A DNA stretch of 64,000 bases. Origin: Sipunculus nudus (taxonomy: Eukaryota; Annelida; Sipuncula; Golfingiida; Sipunculidae). Each line of letters starts with the position of its first letter. Within the stretch, counting starts at the first letter, position 1. The DNA lies in the NCBI GenBank assembly GCA_026874595.1, contig CM049316.1, forward strand, positions 38,511,195-38,575,194, given 5' to 3'. Of the stretch, positions 10,206-22,131 are shown in pieces. The notes beneath the pieces are model-generated. The model saw only the letters and a program-made list of their open reading frames with translations, searched no databases and was not told the origin of the DNA. A program made the translations under genes and the position numbers.

Positions 10206-11429
10206 GCTAAATGATTATATCGACAAAGAAGTTGTGACTGGTATCATGAGTAAAGACCAAGTCTGTTTATTTGACTGTGAGTCATGTTGTCATGGCCATA
10301 CGCTCAATTGCTAGCTTTAGTCTAATATTATTGGAGACGGAAGATATTCCTTCCACGCTGACCCATTTTTGCTCATGCACAGGCGCATTTGCGTGTATTG
10401 TTCCCTTGCTGTGTTCCTGTCGAATGACCCAGTGTTGTAGTTTTAGTCAAAAGTAAGTTAGCGCTAGCAAGAATATTAATCAGATACATCTCCATTAAAG
10501 ATCTAATTAACATTTAATACATTTACACACCTGAGAGATAATTTTTTGTTGTGATATTACGGACTCGAACGCCTTATATGAATCGTCGTCGAAAGATGTC
10601 GCTAATCTGGTGTGAAGATCTACTGACCCTAAAAAGAAATGCGATTTGCCATCGGCCGCTAAAGAAAATTGGTTATTCATTCATGTGTGGTACAGACCTT
10701 GACCAGGGGTTTAACAATAAAGACTTGATAAACAGTTGAAAAAAACAAATGACCCGGGGCTACAGAGTCCCATCGTCATTACACGATTTTAGGTAAAAAA
10801 AAACTCAGATAAGTTTGTTTTCCTCCTAACAAATTAGATTGAATCATGCTGAAACCACAATGGTTTGCTTGTAATAACCGTGCATACCCTTATACGGTTA
10901 AAAAACACACATTATCGTATATCCGGCTATACCAGAAGTTATCAGATAAATAATTAGCCTTTGCCCTACAGCTGATAAGCAAAGTTGTGGATTCACATTC
11001 ATAACATTTGGGATTTCTGTTCTTAAGATTTGTTAACATATGGATGCAGCAGATATGTCTAAAAAATTAGAATTAAATGACAGTCATTTTGAAAGTACAG
11101 TTACGTCTACACTTTATCAATAAAGAAGTATTAAATATCTTAAATTTATACCATTGTTTTGTCTGTCTATTTGCAAGTTTATGCTTTAAAGGCACCCGTT
11201 AGATCTACATTGTGTGGTTATGGGTTTGTTTAGGGTACATACCCACCCCCACTTTAAAGCTTACTGAGACGATCAACGAAATCATCCCCTGGTATCCTGA
11301 AATAAGATTAATATATTGGAAATAAAATATGTATAAAATAATTAGAATGATTGTGACTTAGAATAACCTCATTTATGAGTTTACTGTAACACATTATATA
11401 ATTGGGCTTGGGGTTTAGAATTAACACAT

Positions 11430-11436
<7 letters not shown>
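10206..11436. repeat. Duplicated spacer, partner at 24.15-25.31 kb
   Basis: Long runs of near-identical text recur in the same order (GTGAGTCATGTTGTCATGG; GATACATCTCCATTAAAGAT; GCTGAAACCACAATGGTTTG; ACGATCAACG-like). A short frame at 10551-10739 is not conserved as a frame in the partner. No gene is supported. Confidence 0.85.
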
Positions 11437-11479
<43 letters not shown>

Positions 11480-11515
11480 TCACACACCCTCACACACACA
11501 CACACACATATATAT
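11436..11515. repeat. (TA)n and (CA)n microsatellite
   Basis: TA repeats at about 11440-11476 and CA repeats at about 11478-11508. The partner position in the second block is a longer TA tract at 25318-25387. Confidence 0.95.
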
Positions 11516-11516
11516 A

Positions 11517-11599
11517 GGTAAAGAGAAAGAGTGACGCCTTTTACATAGACTTACCTGTTTATTTATTCAATCTAAAAGGCTTAATTCTTTCTCTTTACC
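11517..11599. mobile_element. Short hairpin element (MITE-like), copy 1
   Basis: Two arms, GGTAAAGAGAAAGAGTGACG at the left and its near-complement at the right (ending CTTTCTCTTTACC), enclose about 30 bases. The partner at 25548-25629 has the same arms. It is non-coding and small enough to be a miniature transposable element or a stable hairpin. Confidence 0.65.
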
Positions 11600-12259
11600 A
11601 ACATTTCTACTACAGACTAACCCCCGCTATACCACTTATGTATGGGAAATATGAATTTTTAATGTTCGTAGATTTATTAAAAGAGGCGTCCCTACGTTTG
11701 ATTGCCCTTCCCCGCCTGCAAGTCCCCCCTCCCCTTGGATACAAGTCTACACCACTCCAGCTGCGATGCTTACAACAGATAACGAAACAATTCACATGCA
11801 AACATAAACGCAAGTAACATGAAAAACCTAAATTAAGATAAATAGAACAAGTGATGATAATGCAAATCAAGAGATCACGAAACGACATGCGGACCGATAA
11901 GAGTCACGGGTTACCAGATGGATAAACCGGATGCGCGGTTAAAGATAACCAGAAACAAAGGAACTATAACATGTTTATATATTTAAGCATTACATATGAA
12001 CCCTTATAATAACCGTTCAGGATTTACAGGAAGCAGTACACCGATCGATGTACTTTGGAACGGCCGCAGGAATATAGTTGCTGAATCATCAGATTAATTT
12101 GACATTCAGCGAACTGTTTACAGCCTAATTATAGTTTTCCGACTCTTGTTGTCCTTCAAACAGCGAACAGTCGTGGTAAATTGAGAGATACTGGAGCAAA
12201 TAGACGCCATAAACGGAAATATAGTAAATGAAAGACTTGGCTCGTGGAGTATAATAATC
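11600..12259 (+). promoter_or_regulatory. Upstream region of receptor pseudogene (conserved with intact copy)
   Basis: About 620 bases upstream of the pseudogene match 27715-28256 upstream of the intact gene. A conserved TTTATATATTTAAG at 11974-11987 lies at the same place as 27948-27961 and could be a TATA element. This is inference; the transcription start is not visible. Confidence 0.4.
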
Positions 12260-13896
12260 ATGGCTGAAAGAATTAGATTTGCGATGTTAATATTCTGGCC
12301 CCTTTGCCTTCAACCGACTTGGTCTACTGCTCTGCAAATCACTGGGACTGTTTATGCGAAAGACGGTTGGTCAGGGCTTGTGGCGAACATTACTGGAACA
12401 GATGGAGGTTTTCAATTGGATTATCTAACATTAGATTTTTCTTTTGGAAAATTGGACAAATGCAAAAAAATTGGAGCCATTAACATTCATTTTTCGTCAC
12501 AGAGATTCAACAGTCCGTTCCTCGTATCACCTGTTCAGATCTTTACCATCATGCAAAAATTAAAAATGTCCTCGGTCGAACATATTTTCCGATGCGGTGT
12601 TACAAAAGGCCCAGCACTTGCAGTTGTAGTAACATGACGATTATGCCATATTTAAAAATGCGATATCGGATATATATTGGATTTGATGGTTGTGAGGTCG
12701 GAATACCACTGGAGATGAAATACAGTTTTAGACTGACGCCCCTAAAATTTACATGCACGGTTCCCAATCCTGCTTTTCCATGTATCCATAAAGGTGTTGA
12801 GGGAAAGTACTTAAAAGACAATGGCTCTTTTGAGGGAGAAGCGCGTTTTCTAACTGATAATGATGTGCTCAATATTGTACATACAGCTGAGGAAATAACA
12901 TGTTACCTGTATATTGCAGAAATTGTTTGTCGAGTTAATTACCCAAACTGCCCAGGCGATAAATCAAATATCATCTGCCGGGAGGCATGTGAGGACGCTG
13001 CCCGAGCATGTCATACTGAATAATCGTCACTTGGCAGTTCGCCCTTCCTTGACGGACTGTGCACGTTGTTACCCTCACTAAGAAACGCCAGTGAATGTTG
13101 GTACAAAGCACCCGACTGCGGACCACCTCCAAATGTAAAACATGCGTACGCATGTTCATTGTCGGGAAAATGGAATGGGACCGCTCCAAAATGCATCAAG
13201 GAGAAAAAGCTACCCTTGACTGCAATAATTGTGTCCTCTTTGGTCACAGCATTCTTCAATCTCTCGGCTACATTGGTTGTGTATTACCGTAAAGAACTGG
13301 TAGCAATGGCTTATGTAAAAAAATTCGGATGTACAATTGGAAGACGCTTTTAGAAGCGGCGACGTTACGCTGCATACATCGTGTCAGAAGGGGATGACGC
13401 TGACGAGTTTGTGTCCGAAACTTTGCTGCCAGCCCTCGAAGATGACCATGGCTTATCGATACTTGCGAATGTAAGGGATGGACGTTTGGGAGCATACTTG
13501 CAAGAAGACTGCTTTATTGCAATGAAGGATTGTTCACGCGTTGTGTTTGTGTTCAACCAACCGTTTCTGGCGTCACCATCACTCCAACAACTGTTTCAGC
13601 AGGTTGAGGAATATGAGGAGGCTATCCCAGGATTCCGCGTTATCATACTCCTTGACAAGTCTTGTAGGAGACAGAAAACTAGAAACAAGTCTCTACAGGC
13701 CTACCTGAAGGCTGGTGTCTATCTGACTCCAGACAGACCCTGTTTCATTGAGAGACTGTTGTACCATCTACCGACTTACAAAGAAGACGAAAATGCTGCT
13801 ACTGAGGTCAAAAAGGAGACCCAGAAGTCGAGAAAGGATGTCTCTGTCGACCAAAATCCTGTTGAAAATATCCCATTACTGAGTGAATCATGTTAA
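12260..13896 (+). pseudogene. Frizzled-like/Sushi/TIR receptor pseudogene
   Basis: This is the degraded paralogue of the receptor at 28257-29978. The start ATG with the same signal peptide (MAERIRFAMLIFWPLCLQ) is intact. One T is missing from the T-run at 12490-12494 (five T against six), which shifts the frame. A TAA at 13021-13023 replaces a Leu codon in the Frizzled-like domain. An 87-nt in-frame deletion at about 13152/13153 removes 29 residues of the Sushi domain, including one of its four cysteines. A TAG at 13351-13353 replaces a Glu codon just before the TIR domain. A 3-nt insertion adds one Lys. From 13354 to 13896 the frame is open and holds a full TIR domain and the tail ending ENIPLLSESC. 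The lesions rule out the full receptor; a TIR-only product from a downstream start (GTG or internal ATG) cannot be excluded. Confidence 0.9.
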
Positions 13897-14237
13897 GTTA
13901 CACAGTAATCATATTTATGCTATTGCAACATGTACGTTCTCGTGACTGCATTGTATATTTATTTGCAATGGTTAGATATTTTTTATGCTTAATATCAATT
14001 CTTGCATTTTGGCATAAGCCACTTTTACATGCACATACATATACAATGTGACATTCAACAGAGAATAATAAAATTTCATATAAGAATTTATTTAATGTGT
14101 GCTTCTTCATATAAATTGGTGATCTTCTGGATAAGATACATATTGATAAGCACTGGTTTTCTTTTATAATCATTTCCTGTGTATGAATATATATTGTGAA
14201 GAAGAAAGTAACAATGTTACAGATGTCTTTTTTAATG
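13897..14237. other. 3' flank of the pseudogene
   Basis: Begins with text shared with the intact copy (CGTTCTCGTGACTGC, AAGCCACTTTT) and then diverges. AATAAA-like signals occur near 14066. The 182-residue minus-strand frame over 13898-14446 has no conservation and is rejected as a gene. Confidence 0.5.
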
Positions 14238-15003
14238 TGTGACACGGGCGTAACTCGTGTTGTAGCGGCCTCGCCCGAGTGTTGCACTCTCAGTTTAATC
14301 CGTACTGGTTGAACTCTCGCTGTCATGCAAGTCTGGGTCTTTCTCGGCTGGCCGAGCCGCGCCGGCTCACGTGTGAACCCTGACATGTATAGACACAACG
14401 TTCTATTGCTAGATGTTACCTGTAACGCGTGTTTACTGTGTATCATGTTAGATTATTTGGATTGTTCGAGAAATGGAAGGTTCTCGGCTGGAGGTGGGAA
14501 GTTATAAATAGGTTGCTGTGTTTTAGAGCCGAGAGAGAGGTGTGAGTATATTCCAGCGGACACAGAAGAGTGGGACCTTTTCTGATACATGCAGCAGTTA
14601 GAGATTTTCTTCAAATTTATGACGGATTTTATGTAGTCTTCAGTTTGCCTTTCGGATCACTGCAAGGATTTCAGTTTTGGATAACAGTAAATTGATTTTT
14701 TAATTACATTGGACTGTTATTCTCCGAGAAGATTTGTGTCATCCGGCTTATATATTTTAAATTACTTATCCCTGTGACAGTTGTTGAATCCAGGTACAGT
14801 GCACTTTCTTTATTTTACTGTGTGATTGTATTGATTATAGCTGTTATACTGTTGTTATACTGTATAATTGTATTGATTTAGTGTATTGTAATGTTAGGGT
14901 TGTTTTAAGAATCAATTTAAAAAATTAAAAAGAATAAATTAAATAAAAAAACACTGAATTCTTTATTCATTCCCCTAGACATTTCACGCTACCTAGTGTC
15001 ACA
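14238..15003 (+). mobile_element. LTR-like sequence (solo LTR candidate)
   Basis: Starts TGTGACAC and ends GTGTCACA, the short inverted termini typical of LTRs (TG...CA). It contains a TATA box (GTTATAAATAGG near 14503) upstream of TAGAGCCGAGAGAG. A related sequence lies on the minus strand at 19130-19789, sharing CCAGCGGACAC, GAGAAGATTT and TGTATTGATTTA in order. No clean target-site duplication and no gag or pol frame was found next to it, so it is called a solo LTR or a non-coding LTR-type fragment. Confidence 0.5.
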
Positions 15004-16960
15004 GAATCTGATTTTGTTTTTATCTCCATAAGCACATCTGTGCTCGTCACGACAACGTGATCTGTTGATATTAGGTTCCGTAACAACAAACATAAAAAGC
15101 AACAAATACCAGTCTCTGTGCAATGTATATAATGTTTGTATTAGTATAATATGATATCGTGGCTTCCACTATTCATGCATATACAGAGAATCGCTGTGTG
15201 TGTCTCTCGATAATGATCTTGTCAATAAAAGGTACCTTGTATATTCATGTTAGTTTATATATAAATCATATTATAAATCATATTGGAAAAAAAAATTATA
15301 TACAGCAAGTACTTAATAAACGAAATGGTTTTTGGTAGACTGCACCTGCAATCTGTTTGTGTTTAATTCCAATGTTTCACTGTGATCTTTCCATAAGGAA
15401 AGTAAAATAATGCATTATATAATAATTGATAAACTGATTCATTGATGTTAAGGACTTTTACTTGATTGGGCAATCACATAAAAACAAGATTATAATATAG
15501 CATCATAAAAGTCACATTGATAGCACCATGAATTTTAAGTCCATGTTTTCTAAAGAAAGTTGGATTATTCATTCATTTGTTTTCCATTCGTTGTTTTGAA
15601 GAATTTATCCAGGTACGCTAGGCCACTTAAAGGTTATCATTACGATTACAATATTCGTTGTTTTGAAGAATTTATCCAGGTACGCTAGGCCACTTAAAGG
15701 TTATCATTACGATTACAATATTCGGGAAAATTCAAGGGTATACTGAAACCATTATCTTACCCTCCTTTTGCAAAGCCATAAATGTTTTATATATTCAATT
15801 GATGGATCTAAGTTCTCTTTAGACGCACCATTGACAATAGATAGTTAATTAAAGGGCACATTAAACAATTTCCTTCCTAGTTTTCTTTCCCGGTACCACC
15901 CGGGGCCATATTTTGGGTATTATTTAGCAATGCACACATTTAAAGGCGTTTGTTTTTAATGCACCATCACAAGTTTCAAACACCTCAACCTGTCATTTAT
16001 TTGGAACCCTGAAATGGCACAGACCAGGGTACCAAGCAGATAAAACACCTTCTGTCCAAATGTCATAGCATTAAACCATTGTAATACAAAAAAAAATAAT
16101 TATGAAAAAGGCATAATTGTGTTAATGTTTGTTACGGTCTCTGTATGTATCACAACATCGCAAGATAGGATTTACAATGTTTAAGGCAAATAAAAAAAAA
16201 ATAATAAAAAAATAAATAAAATAAATAAAAGGTATGGTTTTCAGGCACCTTCTGCGTCAATTTGAGACCCACTCATTAATTTTATTTATTTTTTTTTTTA
16301 ATTTTTAATAAAACTTACCAATTTTGAGTTCCAGCCGCTCAGACATTTCTGTTAAGACGATAAAATAATACCATTTTGATAAAATTGCCTTTGTTTTGTG
16401 GTGCTTTTACTTCTTTAGCATACAAATCTGTTCTTATCATGCTTTTCCCTGATCATATGATATTTTTATCGAATTATTCAAAAAAGGGTAAACGGTATAA
16501 AAAATCGGCCGCCCGCATTGATATTTGAAATGAGCGCCTGGGAAACAAATTTTTTTTCTTGCCTAATGTTGTGTGAGTTACTCATCATCACCTTACTTCT
16601 TGTACATATACCGTTAATGGAGTAGTACTGTTTAATGCTGACAGGGGTCCTTATGTGTGTCACGCCATCACAAGGTAGAAGTTGTAATGTATGCATTGTG
16701 TGTAGTCGCCAGCAGACCTTCATATCTTTAAGTGCTTGGTCCTTTGACCAGTTATGTAACACTAACATTAAGTGTGTATCACAACTTTCCAAGATAGAAT
16801 TAACAATGTTTAATGCCGTGTGAGTTATTCATCACAACCATCCAACTTATACACATATGGTCCATTGAATCCTCCTGTTTAAACTCATATGGGTCTCTCT
16901 GTGTATCACAGAACCTCAAGATATGGCAAGGTAAGATTTGGGTGGTGAGTTACAACTAGT
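15004..16960. repeat. Duplicated spacer, partner at 30.65-32.18 kb
   Basis: From about 15290 on, the text matches 30640-32180 in order (ACAGCAAGTACT; TTTAAGTCCATG; CAGGTACGCTAGGCCACTT; GACAGGGGTCC). It is AT-rich and non-coding. Divergent internal repeats around GTATCACAAC occur at about 16120, 16560 and 16770. Confidence 0.8.
15585..15723 (+). repeat. 67-bp perfect tandem duplication
   Basis: The unit containing CGTTGTTTTGAAGAATTTAT starts at 15589 and again at 15656. The homologous place at about 30945 has only one unit, so the tandem copy arose in this block after the large duplication. Confidence 0.9.
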
Positions 16961-18416
16961 GGTATTCTTTTATTTCGGATATTTATGTACAGGTACAGAT
17001 ATTTAAACTGATGATAACAAGATTTGTTAATTCATCTAGATATGCAAATAATTTATAACAGAATGACAGAATATGGTGTTAGAAAGTATAAATGATTAGT
17101 CCTTATGTTTTCAGGGAAAAAATAAACCTTGCAAAAATCCAGGACTTTCTTTTGTGAAAATTATAAATATACGAAAATAAAAAAAATTGTTTAGCAGGAA
17201 AAATCATTCGGTCGAATTGAAAGTTTATCTGTTGGCTGATTCTTAGACATATGACATGTATTTTCGTCAGTTCCTTATTTACTCTTCACCTGTGTCCTTT
17301 ATTAACTAGACAACAAGTATCTATATAAGACATGCGAGGAACACTATTCATATTATTTGCTGGTTGCCTATGAATTTGTGCTGATAATAACATAATTACC
17401 TTCCTGTTTATGGACTAGAGATAAACCAAAATGTACTAGGTTCACCAGAAGATATACACACCGTATGGTGGACATATATATTATATATTCCATGAAATTC
17501 TTATAAAAGAAACACTCATGTTTATGTGATTTTCTTTGAGACAAAACTTATTCAATAAACTTGAAGAGACAACATTGTCTTCTACACTACATTTATGCCT
17601 ACGTCGTAGATTTATTTGTAAGCCGCAGTGCATTGTGGGGGTCAGATTTTTACTCAAACAATCCCTAATCAGCAAAGAGGTACTCTCAGCATTCAAAGTG
17701 CACTTAGTGTGCAAGTAACACAGTGCAATTTGTCTCCAACAGAGGTCGCTTCAGCCAATAACTAAGCTTTGCGAGCCTGTGTATTATTATGTCATAAAAG
17801 TTAAAAGTTTGGAAAACGCCACGGTTGCAGGCGTAGGTAAAATGAGATGAAAGCCTCTTGCCTTAACATCATTGGACTGATCTTAATCCAGTGTTTACAT
17901 ATACCTTTTTACCTTATAAATCCATTGTTTTCCATGTAATTTGTTTTTCCTGCATTGTGACTTATTATACGTCTTATAGTTGACGACAATTCAGAAAATG
18001 GTAACTAATGATGATTTTTTTTATTTCCTGAATTGTTAATTAAAATCACACTCAGAACATAGCGAGCGTTGAATCAATGGTCAATTTTGAGATTAATTTA
18101 CAATGGCTTTTATTTTTGAATTATAAAAGCCCATTTGACAAGTTTTTATGTTTAACTTCCTATTCACTTATCCAAAAACATGCTTGCATCTACCTTTCCA
18201 CTACTTATTTGCACTTGTTGTGCAACATTATCGAATGATTGACAAAATATATCTAATTTACTTTATCTCTGCTATATCCAGATATATAAAGGTTTTTGTT
18301 CTAATAAAATCGTTAATCAAATAATTAAATGAATAGGTAAATATATCATTCGAAGGTTACTGACCTTTTTAAAGGTAAACAATTGACTAACACTAGACTG
18401 TTAAACCATATTTATT
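16961..18416. other. Gene-free spacer
   Basis: I see no gene, RNA or clear element. Short frames at 17481-17714 and 17536-17718 overlap on opposite strands and have no motif. Confidence 0.5.
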
Positions 18417-19125
18417 TAGCTCAAATGACTTTCAGTCATCTATAGCGTTCACCCTTTGTCCATCGTTATTCTGCCGTTCTTGACTGCCGTTAACACGACA
18501 CAAACACTTGACCTAAAAACTTCTAACTAGACTTCCAGGGAGGTAAATAAGAATGTCCTTTGAAACCTGGAACTTTAGGTCACTGCAACTTATTTCTTCG
18601 TAGATATGGGCTCGTTTGTGAACTCCATTTGATTTAAACCTCCGGTTTCTCAATGAAAAAAATGCATGGAATGCCATTTTTGCTGTTATTATTAACAATA
18701 GAGAGTTTCATCAGCTGCTTAAGACTGGTGTATCTTTTTCTATTTCTTACGATATTATTGATATTGTTTACACCCTCACATGACAGCAACTGTGTCAGTT
18801 TTTTAATCAAGTGGCTTCATCTAATGTCCTGAATCCATGTATATCTATTGATCTTGACTAGTTTTATCATTTCCTGAACTCTGGTGGTGCCCCTATATTT
18901 TTCAATTTTTAAAACAATCCCCCACCCCTCTTTTTGAGACTATCAAATTACATAAATGGTATATATTTCTTAACTGTGGTTTCATCTTGTGTCCCAAAAC
19001 CTGGAGTGTTTATTGTTCAGGACTAGTTTTATCTGTTCCATTTGACTGGTGGCGCCCCCTGTTTTTTTTTTGTATTTTTACCCTTTTGAGACACATTACA
19101 CTGATGGTATCAGTTTGACCTTGGA
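18417..19125 (+). repeat. AGCTCA-type dispersed repeat with internal tandem pair
   Basis: Starts TTTAGCTCAAATGACTTTCA and CTATAGCG, close to the start of the repeats at 57182 and 58994. Two diverged direct repeats about 164 bases apart carry CTAGTTTTATC and GGTGGTGCCCC or GGTGGCGCCCC. It is non-coding. Confidence 0.55.
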
Positions 19126-19129
19126 TTTT

Positions 19130-19789
19130 ACTTAATACAATTCTTAGAACAATCCTAACATTACAATACAATAAATCAATACATTTACACAGTATAACAA
19201 CAACAAAAATGTACAGTACAAGAGTGTCCGGATCCTAGGCTTTGATTCCTGGATACCACCACTCTCACAGCTCAACAAGAGCCCTTGAATACAAATATTC
19301 TAGATGAACAGTTCATCTAAATCTTCTCAGAGAATAGTCCGATTTAATCGCGAAAACAATCGAAAAGTGAAGGTCTGGTAATAATCCCACAGGCGAACTG
19401 AATACAATCCGTATAAAATCTGTTATTAAGTCCGGAGAATATCTATAAGCTCTTCAATTACCTAAATAGTCCAAAAACTGACGAGAGAGCACACTCTTCC
19501 GTGTCCGCTGGTATTTTTCTCTCTGCCGGCTCTAAATACAGCCCCTATTTTACAGCTTTTTCACCCGAAGCCCAGAATTTTTCATTCTGGGACATTCCAA
19601 AGAGCATGACAATATGTGTGCGCCCACATCGCCTGAACAGACCAGAACACAATGAACGCTTTGTCGCCACGTTTCACACTTCATACCGAAGCCAGAGCCC
19701 AACTCGCGCGGCTCCCATAGCAACGAACAGGGCTAGCGCCAGACACGAATCAGAATGCCTGCGCATTATAACCAGATGCATGTGACACA
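19130..19789 (-). mobile_element. LTR-like sequence, second copy, opposite orientation
   Basis: The minus strand starts near TGTGTCACATG and shares with 14238-15003 the ordered blocks GAGCCG, CCAGCGGACAC, GAAGAGTG, GAGAAGATTT and TGTATTGATTTA. A TATA-like TAAAATAGGGG precedes GAGCCG. The 3' end seems truncated. The + strand frame 19501-19785 is antisense to it and is not a gene. Confidence 0.5.
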
Positions 19790-19837
19790 GTTCATATGCA
19801 AATCACTCAATTTTGAAACCATCCCAAGTACCAATAC

Positions 19838-20337
19838 AGGAAACCATGGTGGGAGCACAGGAATCCAAAATATTTCGGCGATTTATTTATTTTTTGATCA
19901 CTGATAATGAAACTGATCTGTATCTATAATTTATAATCAAAGCAACCTAACTCATTTAAGGCCACGGTCAGATTTATCTCATTATTTTGCTCTGAACAGT
20001 TCACTTATGACAGCCTAGTGGGCAAATTAACATTGATTAAATATTGAATCAATATAAATCAAATAGGCGGCGAAACCCGGGAGGGGGGGGGGGGTGCTCC
20101 AATTACACATTTAGGGGCTCATATACCCCAATAATATGATGGAAAAACACATGGAGTACCAGAATTTCTCAAGGTACTGTAAGTATCTTCGCCTGTACAG
20201 GACTGTAATAGACTACTCCCTCCCCATGTCAACCCCCTTAAGTGCGTACAAACAAACACACACATACATATATATAAAGGCATTTATATAGTATGTCTAA
20301 TACCCCCCCCCCCCCCCATGAATATTTATCTTCGCCG
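19838..20337. repeat. Duplicated spacer lacking the beta-trefoil exon
   Basis: Matches 338-400 (CAGGAAACC, TGGTGGGAGCACAGG) and then jumps to the text of about 880-1380 (AAAGCAACCTAACTCATT). The beta-trefoil-like exon at 477-688 and its surroundings are therefore absent in this copy. Confidence 0.8.
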
Positions 20338-20655
20338 CCAATGTATTATCAATATTGAAACAATATTGGAAAAACGTTTTATTTGGAAATTGCTTCAACC
20401 TTGAATCATCAACATTCATTTAGAGATTATTGTCAAATCATTTTGATTCAATATTGACATATTAAAAAATTAATAATGATTTGCTAGTAGAAAATAAAAA
20501 AAAAATGATTCAATTATGAAAGTTGAAATCTAGTTGATAATTAACATTGAATCATCAATGTCAAATCATCATTGATTAAATCATCATTGATTTAATGTTT
20601 GAAACGAGTTGAAAATATCTCAACCTCATTTCAATATGTTTTCAATATTGAAAAA
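20338..20655. repeat. Short palindromic TTGA/TCAA repeat cluster, copy 2
   Basis: Partner of the cluster at 1386-1692. It includes an extra direct repeat of TCATCATTGATT near 20565-20600. Confidence 0.7.
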
Positions 20656-20689
20656 TGCCGCGATAACTTGAAGGGGCTTTTCACAAAAC

Positions 20690-21175
20690 CCACCACCAAT
20701 GGTTAATATAAATTATTTCGCCCGGTTTCGATTAATTGCAAAATCAACGCATATAATATTTAATATCTGAGGTCACTGTGTCACTAAGTGTCACCGCGAT
20801 AACTTACCTGGAATATGATAGATTTTTTTATAAAAAAATACAACAGAAATATTAGCCAATGTAACGTCTCGTCCAAATTCATGCATATTTAAATGAGGTC
20901 AATAATAAGACCGCCAGGGGTCTCAGACCTCATGATAATAATAAAAGGTCTGTAGGGAGTCTGAGGCACCATGATATCATAAATTGGATCGTTAGAGCCC
21001 TCCAGCTACATGCTGAAAACAATAGTTCTGCAGGGTCCCATTATATCATATAAATAAGACGGCATGCATGGAGCCTTCGACTCCAAGATAATAAAATAAT
21101 AGGTCTGTAGGAGACCTAGCCTCGTTTTAGTTCTCTATATATAATATTTACTGCGATACGTATATATTTTGAGGA
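20690..21175 (+). repeat. R3 fragment followed by a degenerate 60-bp tandem repeat
   Basis: 20690-20905 carries the R3 text CCGCGATAACTT twice. 20910-21130 then has about four diverged units around AGGTCTGTAGG and ATGATATCATAAA. It is non-coding. Confidence 0.5.
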
Positions 21176-21188
21176 GTAATAATCATAA

Positions 21189-21260
21189 TACAGTGGAACC
21201 TCTCCTTGCGCGCACCTCTGTACTTAGAGCATCTCCTATTTACGGCAATTTCCGGCCATT
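21189..21260 (+). mobile_element. One end of a Tc1/mariner-pogo type element
   Basis: CAGTGGAACCTCTCCTTG follows ATA and resembles the terminal inverted repeat of pogo/Tigger elements. I could not find the opposite end, so it is a fragment at best. Confidence 0.3.
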
Positions 21261-21599
21261 GACCCTCTCTATGGTTTGAGTTGCTTTATTACCTCCTATT
21301 TTGTTTCTCTATTGTGTTTACGACAGGGCCGATGGTCCTCCTGATTGCTCCACTGAAGTTGATTAGCTCAACTTAAGCTGATGACAGATGTCTCGGTTTG
21401 AGCAAGAAGTTTGTTATTAACTGCTTGATTTGAGCAAATCTTATGCTCGGGTCTGCGAATTCAGCGATGGGTTCATACAATAAACAATTAAGTCATCACT
21501 ATATAATGAATGCGAAATTAAAACTCAGTATATATATTTTTTTAAACTCAGAATATATGTTTTTATGTTTTTTAAACTGGTGTAATTTTCTTGTGTTGA

Positions 21600-21800
21600 T
21601 GCCATTCATGGCCCAGGTGCTTAAAGTCGATGAGGTGTAGGAAACCTTCGACCTTGGAAGGGCTACTTCATCCTACTCTCTTTGCCACGCCGGATATCGA
21701 ACCCGGGTGGCCAGCGGAGAGGGCTGAGCGTTTGCCACTTACCTGTCCAGGCTATCGTTCAACTGTAGTTGTAATAATAATAATAATAATAATAATTTTG
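21600..21800 (-). mobile_element. tRNA-derived SINE, minus strand, duplicate copy
   Basis: On the minus strand there is a B box (GGGTTCGATATCC), a tRNA-like head (CCTCTCCGCTGGCC) and a weaker form of the central domain (AGGTTTCCTACACC). It is the partner of 3165-3405. Confidence 0.7.
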
Positions 21801-22002
21801 ATATAACAAATAAATAATAATAAAAAATAATTTCCAGCACAACCATCCAAGCGCAGGGTCTCTGTGCCTCCCCTTCAGCCTAGTCATGGTTTTGAGTATA
21901 AACACAGTCCACGTATATCTTCTTACCATAACAAAGCCGCATGGCTAGAGGTCCGATTTTGCCCATTCGCGACATATCCGTAAATATATAAGTTAGAGTG
22001 TA

Positions 22003-22058
22003 GGTGTAAAATCAGGCAATTAGTAAATTGACTGATTTTACACATTGATTGTTACACC

Positions 22059-22120
<62 letters not shown>
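22003..22120. repeat. Hairpin and (TA)n tract
   Basis: TGTAAAATCAG and CTGATTTTACA form an 11-bp perfect stem with a 16-base loop. It is followed by about 58 bases of TA. Confidence 0.8.
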
Positions 22121-22128
<8 letters not shown>

Positions 22129-22131
22129 AAT

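Noticed and set aside
13898-14446. 182-residue minus-strand open frame
   Set aside because: Antisense to the pseudogene 3' flank and the LTR-like sequence; not kept in the second block; no motif.
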